Shown here: in pieces, positions 7,652 to 19,600 of the stretch
Layout: every line of letters starts with the position of its first letter
Position numbering within the stretch: the stretch's first letter is position 1
Assembly: GCF_026627255.1 (NCBI RefSeq)
Contig: NZ_JAPNLM010000003.1
Coordinates: forward strand, 186,001-250,000
DNA: 64,000 nucleotides
Source of the DNA: Streptomyces antarcticus
GTDB taxonomy: Bacteria; Actinomycetota; Actinomycetes; Streptomycetales; Streptomycetaceae
Direction of reading: 5' to 3'
Program-made: the position numbers and the translations under genes
Notes under the pieces: generated by a model
The model's input: the letters and a program-made list of their open reading frames with translations, nothing else
Database searches by the model: none
What the model was told of the DNA's origin: nothing

Positions 7652-10600
7652 GTGCAGGAGATCAACTTTCCGGAGGACGTCCGGAAGATGCTCTGGATCC
7701 TCATCGGCGAGATGCCGTTGGAGGCTCGGGAGAACCTCGCGTACAACAGCCGTGAGCTTTATCTGAGGTTCGGCCGGGGCATCCGTGATCTCCGGCACGA
7801 GATCGAGCTCTCCGTCTCCGAGGCCTCCACCGCCCTTCCCGACGACGTGGCCGACCCGTACGTCCGGGCGCTGTCGCTGCTCACCGACGACGGGGGAGTG
7901 AACCACCTCGACTCGATGGTCGAGAAGCTGGACGAGATCGCCCTGGGCCAGATCGACCACTCGATGAGCATCCAGCAGGCGAAGTGGGAGATCATCGCCG
8001 AGATCATCGCCCTTCTCATCGAACTGGCGCTGCTGGCCGCGCTGGCCGCCATCACCGGCGGCACGTCCGTCTCCCAGATGATGCTGGCGCGGGCCAGGAG
8101 CCGGCTGGCCGTCCTGCTCATCGTGGACCGGCTGCTGCGCATGACCCACCTCGCGCCCACCCTCACCAGCGCCATCGAGGAGGCGCTGCAGGTCCTCGCC
8201 GTGCGGCTCGCCCAGATCGCCCTGAACCCGAACGACCGCAGGCCCGACGGGATCGACTGGGAGGACGTGGGGAAGGGGGCGGCCTTCGGCGCCCTCGCCG
8301 GAGGGTTCTCCAGCATCCTCAGCGGTGCCTTCGACCACGCGGGCAAGTGGTTCAAGAACACCTTCGACACCTTCGACGACTTCGCCGGGAAGAACCCGTT
8401 CACGACGAAGTTCCTCGACGGACTCAACGACCTCGCCGAGGCGTTCGTCGTCGGCGCGGTCAGCGAGTCGGCAGCCGAGGTCCTGGTCCAGGGCGCCTTC
8501 GAAGGCGTCTGGGAGTTCAAGTGGGAGACGTTCGTCGGCTCCGGTACCAGCTCCATGTTCGAGGTGATCGCCGACGGGGCCCTCGGCGGCGGCGGTCTGT
8601 GGCTGCACAAGTGGCTGATCGATTCGAGCGACTTCAACGACCTCAACGACACCGACCTCCGAGGGGGCCCGGACCCCCGGGGGTCCGGCGACTTCGACGG
8701 CCCGCCGCGCACCTCCCCGGTCCCGGTCCCCGCACCGGGCCCGGCCCCGCTCCTGACCTCCGTGCCGCGTGCGGTGCCGTCGGCGACGGCGGGCGACGAC
8801 GTCCCGTTCAGCGACCTGCCGTCCACCGTGACCAGCCCGCTGCCGGTGCCACCCGCCCCGTTCCCGGTCGCGCCGGTGCCGCCTGCCGCCGGCGGGGTGC
8901 CCGCCGCGGTCGACGGCTCCGCCCGCGACGCCCGCTCCGACCCGGCCCGGCGGTCCTTCGACCCCGGCGCGCCGGTGCGGCCCGGCACCCCGGACCTGAC
9001 GCCCCTCTCCCCGGTCCCGATCCCCGCACCGTTCCCCGCACCGCCCCTCGGTCTGCCGCCCGAGCTGCTGGTGGACCCGTCGTCCCCGTCCTCCCCCTCG
9101 TCGCCGTCGTCCCCGTCCTCGCTCCCGTCCCCACCGGCGGCGGCCGGGCGGACCGCCGACCCCGCCGGGCAGCGGGAGTTCTGGGCCGACGACCTGGCGG
9201 ACCCGGCCGGCCTGCCCGGCGGGATCGGCGCTCTCCCCGACCCGCCCGCCGCCCTCCCCGGGAACACCGGCCAGGGCGCGTCCGGGCCCGCCGCGGGTAC
9301 CGGCGCGCCCTCGTCCGGTACCGCGGCCCCCGCGGCCGGCGGCCGTCCGGCGGCGGTCGGTGCCGGACACGACGGCTCCCAGGAGGCCCCGGAGCGGGCC
9401 GTCTTCTGGGAGGAGGACGCCCAGGCGCCGGCCGAGGAGGCGCAGACCCCGGCCGAGGAGGCCCCGGTACGGACCGCCGGGCGCGAGCAGCCCACCGGTG
9501 CGGGCGCCGCCGGGTCCACCGTCGCCGGCCCGCCCGGCGCCGCCGCGCCGCCGCAGGCCGCCCCGGTCCCGGAGGCCGCCGTGCCCCGCCCGACGGCCTC
9601 CGCCGACGCCCCCGACGCGACCGGCCGGGTCCGGGGCTCCGCGCAGGAGACGCCCCCCGCGACCGGCGAGGACGCCCCGGAGCGGGAGGAGGCCCGGACG
9701 CCGGTCGCGTCCGGGCCCGAGGCCCCGCACACCGTCCCCGCGCCGCTGACCGGCAACCCGGCCTGGGAGGCCGCCCGGGCCGCCGTACCGCCCGTCACCC
9801 GTACGCACACCTGGACCGACGCGGCGCCGCCCCCCGTCCCCGCCGATCCGGCGCGGCCCGGGGCGGCGCCCGCGCCCGCCCGGTCGTCGTTCGAGGTCCG
9901 CCGCGTCGAGCACGACGGCGCGTGGGTCACCGACCTCACCGTCCGGATCGCGACCGGGCCGGACGGGCTGCCCGAGGACGCCTGGCAGCGCGTGCTCTCC
10001 GGCGTCGAGGAGTTCTTCAACGCGCCGGGCCACCGGCTGCCTGGCGGTGACCTGCTCCAGGTCACCGCCCGGCAGGTGGCGACCGCCCCGCACCCGGACG
10101 AACTCGTCGTCACCCCGGTCGACCGGGACCGGCCGATGACACGTACCGCGTGGTGGACCGACGCGGAACCCGCCGACTACGCCGCCCGCCTCGCCCTCGA
10201 ACTCGGCCTGCCCGGCGACCTCCGTCCCGGAGACGACACCGCCCGCCGCACCGGTGGCGCGGACGGCCCGCCCGTGGACCCGGCCCGGCCCGCCGCGCCG
10301 GGACGCCCCCAAGCCGGCCTGGACAGAACCTCGTTGGAGGTGCTCGCCGAGCACATCGGCGATCCTGCCGCCGAGCCGCCCGCACCCCCGACGCCGATGA
10401 CGACCACGTCGAGCGCACCCGCGCCGGACGCCGACGCGTCCGGGACCCCCGCCGTGGACGCCGCGCCCGCGCCCGCGGAGCGGGACGGTGGCGGCCCGCG
10501 GGACGCCAGCGGGGCCGCGGTGGTACCCGTACGGCCCGGGCAGTGGCGCCACCGGCGGCCGTCCGCTCCGGCGGCCCCGCTGCACCTGGACTGGTTCGAC

Positions 10601-13600
10601 CCGGCGAGCGACCCCCTCGGCGAGCGGCGCGCTCCGGGCACCCTGCACGGCCTCACCACGCTGGTCCGCGCCCGGATCCGCCGCATCCAGGCCGATGACG
10701 GGCGCTGGGTGCGCGACGTCGCCCTGCACCTGCCGGTCCGGTTCGGGCCCGGCTTCGACCCCGCCGAGCTGCCCGCGTTCCAGGAGCGGATGCGCGCGCT
10801 GCTCGCCGTCCACGCCAACCACGGCCTGCGGCTGCCGGGTTCGGGCGACCAGCTGCACGTGGAGCTGGTGCTGACCCACGCCCCCGGGCACGCCGAGGCC
10901 GTGGAGCTGAGCCGCGGTGACGACCCGGGACGCAGCGATCAGTTGCACATCCGGCTCGGCGGCGGGCCCGAGCGCGACGACGCCGTGGCGCTGCACGAGA
11001 TCCTGCACTACACGGGCCTGCGGGACCGGGCGCGCGATCCGCAATCGCTGTTCCGCCGGCTGCTCGCCGCCGGTGCCACCGGGGTGATGGCCGACCCCAC
11101 CGCACTGCCCGCCACGGGGGCGATCACGGAGACGGACCTGCGGACCCTGGAATCGGCCCTGGACTCCGGCCCGGTGGTACGCGACCACCCGCTCACGCTG
11201 GGTACCCCCACGGCCCCTCCCGCCGAGCCCGACCCCGGCCCGCTGCCGCCGGACGAGCACGACGGCCGCTGGGATTCCAGCCGGGCCCCGCGCGACTGGA
11301 GCGCGCCGCTGTCCGCGTACGTCGCCGGCTACGGCACCGGCTACGACGGCAACGTCGGCCTCGTGCACGTCGAGCCGCTGTCCGACGCCGTCGTGGACGG
11401 CCTGCACCGGCAGATCCTCACCCGCCTGGGCATCCCGCTGACCGCACCCCAGGACCATCCCGTACGGGTACAGCTCCGGGAGCGGGCCAACGCCGTCGAG
11501 CTGGCCCGGCAGCTGCCCTACCTGCGCAGCAGCGGGCGCCGGTTCACCGTGACCCACGAGGGCCGGGAGCGCATGGTGGACGTGCGGCTCGGTCTGCGCG
11601 ACCCCGTACGGTCCGGCCGTTACGGCGCGAACAGCGTGGAGGACCCCGAGGGCCGCGTCGAGCGGCGCGGACAGGGCAGCTCCGAGTCCTCGGGCTCCCA
11701 GAACTCGGGGAACGTCCGAACCGTCCCGGTGACCTGGTCCGGCTCGTTCGCCATCGACAGGCCCGGCCCGGTCAGCCGGCTGGACGGGGCGTTCGCGCTC
11801 ACCCTGACCCACAACCAGTTCTCCGCGAGCACCACCGTCACCTCCGCGGTGCAGACGATGACCGCACAGCGCAGCAACGAGTTGTCGCAGCCGGTGGAGT
11901 TCGCCTCCGAGTGGCAGGCCGTGACCGACCGGCCGGAGCCCCCCGGCACGGGGAGCGCCGACGCGGACTGGGGGGACGCGCAGGCGCACGGGCCGGTCAC
12001 CGTCTGGTTCCCGCAGCACCTCGCGGCGGAGCCCGCCGGACCGATGCCGGCCCCCGCCGGACTCGACGACCTCCCGGTGTGGGGCGTCGACACCGTCCAC
12101 CAGCCCGCCCGGCTGCTGTCCGACGTCCGGCGCACCTTCCACGAGGACCTGTCGGACCTGTCGGACGCCTCCGCCGAGGAACTGGAGGCGTTCCTGTCCG
12201 AGCCGGTGCTGCGCGGCACCCTCCCCCTCCAGCGGGGCGGCGGCCTGTACTCACCGATCCTGCTGGACAGCCGGGGCAAGGCGATCGGCGTCTTCCGGCT
12301 GACCGCCGTGGTCGAACCCGATCCCGCCCCCACCCACCGCACGGTCGAGGGAAAGATCAACCTGGAGGCGCACGTCTCGCAGACCGTGAAGCTGGACAGC
12401 TCCGCCAAGTTCGCCAGCGGCGTCGCGGGTGACGGAAGCCTCGCCCCCGTCTTCACCTCCGACACGGCGCGCGGCCACCCCGACGCCTCCTCCGGCGTCC
12501 AGGGCAGCGTCGCCTTCAAGGGCGGCGCCAGGTGGCAGACCAGCTCCGGCCTCTCGTCCGGCGGTTCCGCCACCCTGGCGCACGCCGTCCGGAGCAACCG
12601 CAGCCACCTGCTCACCCCGGCGCGGGTCACCTACCGGGTCACCCTGGTCCGCGCCCGCGGCGGCAGTACGACGCACCGCGCCGGTCCCTGGGACGCGGGC
12701 CTGCGGATGCGCGTGCTGTCCCAGGCCGACGCGCTGGGCGTGGAACACGCCGTCGGCAAGGGGCCGCGTCAGCTCCCCGAGGACCTGGAGAACCTCGACG
12801 CGCTGGGCCTGTCGGCCGCCCCGCTGGCCGTCACCGGCGCCGAGCCGATGTTCCGGCGGGCCGAGGCGTGGCTGCGGGAGGAAGGGTTCCTGCCGCCGAC
12901 CACGCGACCCCAGGCCCCCTACGTGGAGGACGAGGAGCGGGCGCAGGCCCAGCTCGCCAACCTGCGCCGCTTCGAGCAGGCCCGCTCCGAAGTGGGCCTG
13001 CGGGCCTCGGCCGACGCCCTCCTCGACGGCGGGATCCCCCTGTGGCTGGACCTGCCCCGGCGCACGGGAGGCACCCGCCGGGTCCAGCTGCGGCTGAGCG
13101 CCACCCGCGACACCGCCGCCGCGACCCGGCACCGGCGCACCCTGCCGGGCATCCAGGTCATGGGCATCTCCTCGTTCGGCGTCCCGGGCAACGAGTCCAG
13201 GAGCCAGGCCTACGGCTGGCAGGCCGGCTTCGGCGGCGGCCCCTCCGGCCCGGCCGGCGACCCGGCGTGGACGCTCGGCGGCTCGGGCGACTACACCTAC
13301 AGCAGGCAGGGCGCCGACACGCTCACGGCCGGCTCCGGGAACAGCCAGGACCAGTTCTTCATCGGCAGCGGGCAGGACACCGAGGTCTTCGAGGTGCCCG
13401 CGCGGCTCGCGCTCGACCTGTACGAGGAGGACGCCCAGCCGAAGAAACGATTCGCCGACCCCGGTGACCCCGTCGGCCCGTCCGGTACCCCTCCCCGGCC
13501 TCCGGACGAGGAACGGCCGGTCGTCCACACCGTTCCCGGAGGCCTCACCCTCGCCGTCCCGCACCACCGCACCCAGCCCGCCGGCACCGCGCGCCCGCCG

Positions 13601-16600
13601 CGCGCCGGCCACCGGGTGCGCGCCGTCCGCCCGGCCGACCGGACGCGCCTGGCCATGACCGACGCGGCCGGGAACCCCGTACCGAACGTCGTGCGCCTCC
13701 CCGACGACGCGATCATGGACAGCCTCCAGGGTTCGGCCGCCCTCGTCGACGCCTTCGACCGGATCGTCACCGGCACGTACCCGGGGCACCCCCGGAAGGG
13801 CGCCCTCCACCAAGCGTGGGACGCCACCACCGGGTTCCTGTCGGACCTGGCGAACAAGGCCGCCGGCCTCTCCGACAACCTGGACGGCGCCGCCCCCACC
13901 GGCGAGAGCACCCCCTTCAGGGAGGCGCTGCGCTCAGCGCTCAGCACCGCCAACCTGGCCGCCCGCGCCCACCAGATCTTCAAGGGCGGCTACGTCGTCG
14001 AGGGCCTGACACTGCCCGGCCTCGGCGCCGACCACGAGTTCTCCATCGAGCTCCAGGGCTTCCTGCACGACCCGGAGAACCCGAACAGCGCGGCCCAGTA
14101 CCTGGAGACCGACGTCGGAGCCACCGACACCACCGCGCACCAGACCGCGACCAGTGCCGGCCACCAGGTCGCCGGGGCGTTCAGCGCGGCGCAACGGCCT
14201 GCTCCGGCCCCCAACACGGCCGAGGGCGGCACGGGGAAGGCGGCCCGCGCGGTGAAGGACGACGCCCCGGCGCCGGAGGCGACCCCGCTGTTCAACCCGT
14301 CGGGCCGCCATGCCCTCACCCGCCGTACGGACCAGAGCAGCACCGTCACCTCCTCCACCGGGGTGACCCGCACCCCGACGGAAGGCGGTACGCAGCACCG
14401 CATCCGCGCCGGCGCGACCATCCTCCTCACCGTGCGCCACGGCCGCCGCAACCTGGTGGGCAACACCCTGGGCGTCACCACCGCCGAGACCGTCACCATC
14501 GCCGTCGAGATACCCCGGGGCGCCCAGTTCCTGATGAGCGACACGCAACTCAGCCGGGACGCCGAGTGGTTCCGGAGCGTCGGCTCGCTGACGCCGACCC
14601 CGCGCCCCGCCGCCGACCTGCCCCTGCCGGACCGGTTCGCCCGTACGCAGGAACTCGGGCTCGCCGGCGTCCTCTCCGTACGACAGCTCGCACCCGCTCC
14701 GAGCACGGCGGCCACGGGCACGGCCGCCACGGGCACGGCCGCCACGGGCGCGGCGGCCCCGGGCACGCCCGCCCCGCCCGTCCCTCCCGCGACCGGGCCC
14801 GTCGAGCGGCGCGACCGGCTGCGCACCGAACTGACCCGGCTGGTCGAGGCGGAGGCCCCCGGATCCACCACCCCGGGCCACTCGGCCTACCTGTCCGGCG
14901 TACGGACCCGGATCGCCGACCTCACCACGTCCACGGCCCTGCGCGCCCTGCCCGCCCGGGGACCCGGCCGCGCACAGCGCTTCCACTTCCTGCACGTCGC
15001 CAAGGGCGGCGCCCGGCTCGTCGAGGTGTCCCTCGAGGCCAAACCCCGGCAGGACACCACCGGGCTGCGCACCGTGCGCGGCCGCCGCGCCGGCGCCGGG
15101 GCCGGCCAGGAACAGGTGCACGCCCACGCACCGTCGAACACCTCCACCGGCACCACCACGACCCGCCAGAGCGCCACCACCTTCACCCCCAGCGCCCGCT
15201 ACCCGCGCCCCGCCGACGACACGCGCACCGACCGCACCGGGCCCTCCTTCACGTACACCACCACCAGTTCCGACGCGGCGAAGAACTCCTCGACGGACGA
15301 GGACCGCTACTGGATGCGCACCGACAACGCGGCCGACTTCGAGGTGGAGTACGAGTACACGGCCTCGGTCCGCTCCGAACTGGTCACCGAATGGCCGCTC
15401 AACATCCCCGGCGGCATCGTCGAAGCCGGTGTGATCGGCTGGTCCGACGAGAACACGGGCTGGATGGAGTGGGCCCGGCGCACCCTGTTCGGCCGCCCCG
15501 CCCGCACCGCCACCGTGCCCGCCCTGGTCAGCCTGCGCTTCACCGGCAGCGAGGCCGCCGACCCCCCGGTGCCCGCCGACCCACTGGCGCCGAGCGTGTC
15601 GGCCACCGACCCGAGGACCGCGCCCGCCCCCGCCGGCGGCGGCCGCCGCATCGGCGACGGGGAGCGCCTCGAACCGAGCGGACCGGCCCCGGTGTTCCAC
15701 TTCAACGCCTACCGGGAGCTCTCCCAGGCCCTCACCGACGTCGCCCCGGCCCTCGCGCCGGGCCTCGGCTCGACCGCGGTGTCGGAGTCGGCCGAGGCCG
15801 CCGCCGTACGCATCGGGGAACTCATCCAGGCGCGGCGCGTCGACGTGGACCTGCCCCGCGGCACCGGGATCACCTCCTCCATGCCCGGCTCCTACCCGGC
15901 CGAGGAGGATGCCGGAGCCCCGCCGGACCTGCGGATCGAGGTGCGCAACCCCCGGCGGATCACCGACGCCGGCGACGTCACCCTGGACCGACTGCGGCTG
16001 CCCGGCACCACCGCGTCCACCGCCCTCACGGCCGGCGGCGGCTCGAACACCACCCTGAACACGGCGCACACCGCGGACGCGCTGGGCCCCTCCAACCTGT
16101 TCGGCACCGGCATCCCCGTGCTCGCCCGGCAGCCCGTGACCCAGGGCCCCGGTACGGCGGTCACCGCGAGCCGGCGCGAATGGTTCAAGGTGGGCGGCAC
16201 CGCCCTGCCCGCCGACGGCGGACGCGGCACCCGCAGCTACGAGACCATGGTCGACGTCCTGATCACCGTCAAGGGCCCCGGCGGCACCCGCTACGTCAGC
16301 GGCAGCGCCGAGACGAGGCTGTCCGAACGCGACGTGCTCGGCTACGGCGTCACCGACGCCCGTACCGACCCGCAGGTCTACGACCTCCGGTCCATGCTCG
16401 CCGGGCAGCCCGCCGCCGACCTGCGCGACTGGACCAGGCATCCCCTCGGCAACCTGCCCGCCGTGCTCGCCCGCGGACTGGCCCTGAACGAGGACGCGGC
16501 GCAGATCTGGCTCGCCCCCGGCCCCGACCCGGACGGCTCCCGACTCGCGCGCGCCCTCTACGCCGCCTCCCGCACCGCGGTCCTCGCCGCACGCCCCGTC

Positions 16601-19600
16601 GAGCTCGTCCTGCGGACGGACGACGGGCTCCAGCACTGGGAGTTCGCCGAGGACGGCTCCCTGGCCAGTACGGACGCGGCCACCGTCACCGCCTGGAACG
16701 CCCTGGCCGACACCATCACCGAGCACAGCGACGCCCACCGAGGGCAGTCCGTGGCCCGCCGTCAGGAGGCCGACCAGAGCGGCCCGCGCACCACCGCCGC
16801 CAACGACCTCGACGGGGCGCGGAAGGCGCTGGACACCGAACGGAAGGCCCACCTCCTGGCCGGCCGGCAGCTGCGGGACGCGGTCAAGGCCCACACGAAG
16901 GCGCGCACGGCGCTGGCCAACGGCAACAGGGCTGTCGTCCGCGAAGACGGCCGGGTGCGGCGGACGGAGCGGGACATCAGCGCCGTGGAACGGCGCCTGG
17001 CCGCCGCCGAGCGCGAGGAGCGGGCCCTGTCGGTCGAGGCCCGGGCCGCCGCCGCCGAGCTGCGGCACCTGGCCCGCCAGGTCCGGACACCGCAGCCGCC
17101 GCACACCGTGGCAGCCGTCCGGGCGCGGGAACAGGCCGCCCGGCAGGGCATCGTCCGGCTGCGCGGGCAGCAGGCGGGACTGCGTACCCGTCAGGCCCAG
17201 CTCGGAACCGCCCTGGCGACCGCCCGCACCGACGCGCGGACCGCCGCCCAGCGCCTGCCCGGCCTGGCCGGGCGCGTCGCGACCGCGCGCACCGACGAGG
17301 ACAGCCGCCGCGGCGGGCTCGACACGGTCACCAAGCGCCGGGACACCGCCGCGGCGGTGCACGACGAGCGGCGCGACCAGCTGGACGCGGTGGACCTGGT
17401 CATCGACACCGCCCGCAAGGCGCAGGCCCGGGAGGCGGGCGTACAGACCGCCGCCGCCAAGCGCCTGCCCGGCCTCGCCCACACCCTCCGGGCGGCCCGC
17501 CGCACCGCGGGAGAGGGCCTGGTCGAGGTCCCGCGGTCCTCCGTGGCGTCGACCCCCGCCCGCGGTCCGCGCGCGGCCCTGGCCGCCCGGTCCACGGCGA
17601 CCCCCGCGCCGAGGGTGGCCACGGCGGCGTCCTCGAAGGCGTCCAAGGGGAAGACCGGGGTGAAGTCCCCGGCGCAGGCCCAGGCCAAGGGCACGGTGGG
17701 AGGGAAGGGACCCGGCCTCGGGACGCCTCCGGGCACCGGCCTCGGGACCCCGCCCGGCACGGGCAGCGGCACCGTGGGGGCCCAGGGGCACGCCTCGCGC
17801 CGTCCGGCCGCGGGGAGTGCGCTGCGAACCCCCGCGAACGGCGAGTGCCTGCTGTACTCCTTCCTCGCAGGCGCGCCCCAACTGGTCCGCGACCGGCTGC
17901 CCGGGCTGGCCGCCACCGCCCCGGGCGTCTTCGCCTGGCTCTCCGACACCGCGGGAGTCCGCGCCGACGTGCACGCCCAGGCCACCGCCCTCTCGTACAC
18001 CGGCGCACTGCCCCCGCACCCGCCGTCACAGGCGGCCGTCGCCGCCCTGCGCACCTTCATCGCGAACTACCTGCGGCAGACGGCCCACGCGAACCAGCTG
18101 CCGGACCAGGTCGTGCTGCAGCTGCGCGCCTCCGTCGCCGACGAGTTCGGCCGCCACCTGCGCCTTCCCACCACCAGCCGGGCCGACCTGCTTGCGCTCG
18201 CCCAGCGGTACGGCGTCGCCAACACCGCCGCCCTGACCGACAACGACCTGCGCGACGCACTGGAGACCGTCTACCTCATGAGCACCGCGCCGCCGAGCGC
18301 CGCCGAACTGCAAGGGCTGCTGACCGCGGTGGGGAACTGGGAGACCAGCTGGGCCTCCGACCACGGGGACGCCTTCCTTGTGCTGACGGCGCACGCCCTC
18401 GGACTCGCCGTCGATGTCGCCCAGCCCGACCAGTTCGGCGGGCCGCCCACCGTCTTCGACTGCTACGGACCCCCGGGCGGCCCCGTCGTCGAGGTTCACT
18501 ACTCGCCGGCCCACCGGCACTACTGGGGCAGCGACGCGATCCCCGCCCCGGCCCCCGTGCCCGTCCCCCTCCCTGCCCCCGTGCTGAACCCCGCCCCGGT
18601 GCCCGCCGAGGCCTCCGTCACGGCTCCGGGCCCCGCCGAGGACGCGGAAGCGGTCGTCCACGTACCGGAGGCGGCAGCGCCGCCCGGCGCGGACGAGCTG
18701 GTGGCACGGCTGTCGCCACTGCCCGTACGGGAGTTGCTGGACGGGCTGCCGCTGCTGGACCAGCGGCACCGGCGGTGGCTGGCGGGCCGCGCGGACTTCG
18801 TGGCGGGGCTACGGGCGCGCCTCACGGCGGGCGAGTTCGCCGAGACGGCGGCGCGGCTGCTGGTGGTACTGGCGGACGGGACCGCCCGTCCCGCGTCGGT
18901 GCGCGCGGAGGTGTACGCGCAGGTGGCGCGGATGCTGCGGGACCCGGACACGGTGGTGCGGCTGCTGGGGTCGGGCGCCACGGTGATGGTGCTGCCGCAG
19001 GACCTGCCGCTGGGTTCGGTGAGCGCGTTCGCTCCCGCGCCCGGGACGGTCGACCACCGCCTCGCTCCCACGCGGGGGGCGACGGCGGGCAACGCGCTCG
19101 TGGCGGCGCTGCCGGAGGAGAACCTGCTGGGGGAGCGGTCCGGCGTCGGCCGGAACCTGGAGCAGGCCGAGGGGTACTCGTCGGCCACCCACGAGATGGC
19201 CCACCTGCTGCACCACGCCGCACTGACCGACGGCGACCGGTCCCTGATCCGCCGGAGGTACCTGCAGCTGCGTGACCGGGGGCCGGACGCCCCCTGGCCG
19301 GACGGCCCCCGCCGCCACGCCGACGGCACAGCGGGGGACAACTACGCGGCGACGAACGAGTGGGAGTTCTTCGCCCAGCTCAGCAACGCCCATCTCGGTA
19401 CGAACCACGGCGACGACCCCCACACGCTGCGGCCGCGGAACAACGGGGCCGCGTGGGTCCGGGCCAACGAGCCCGTACTGCTGCCCCTGCTGGAGCGCTT
19501 GTACGGCCCCGACCCGGATGCGGTCCATCCGGCGGCGGCGAACCCGCTGGCGTCGACGGACGCGGAGAACGCCCGGTACGAGGCGTTCCGAGACTTCATG

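Noticed and set aside
2425..7746. 1773-codon minus-strand open frame rich in Leu/Gly
   Set aside because: It is the antisense shadow of the charged-helix gene and its neighbours. It runs through clear T7SS genes, and its Leu/Gly runs simply mirror GAG/GCC/AAG codons.
13816..19275. Long Arg/Pro-rich plus-strand frame inside giant A
   Set aside because: Its composition is what a +1 frame of GC-rich coding sequence gives. It has no domain and no start context.
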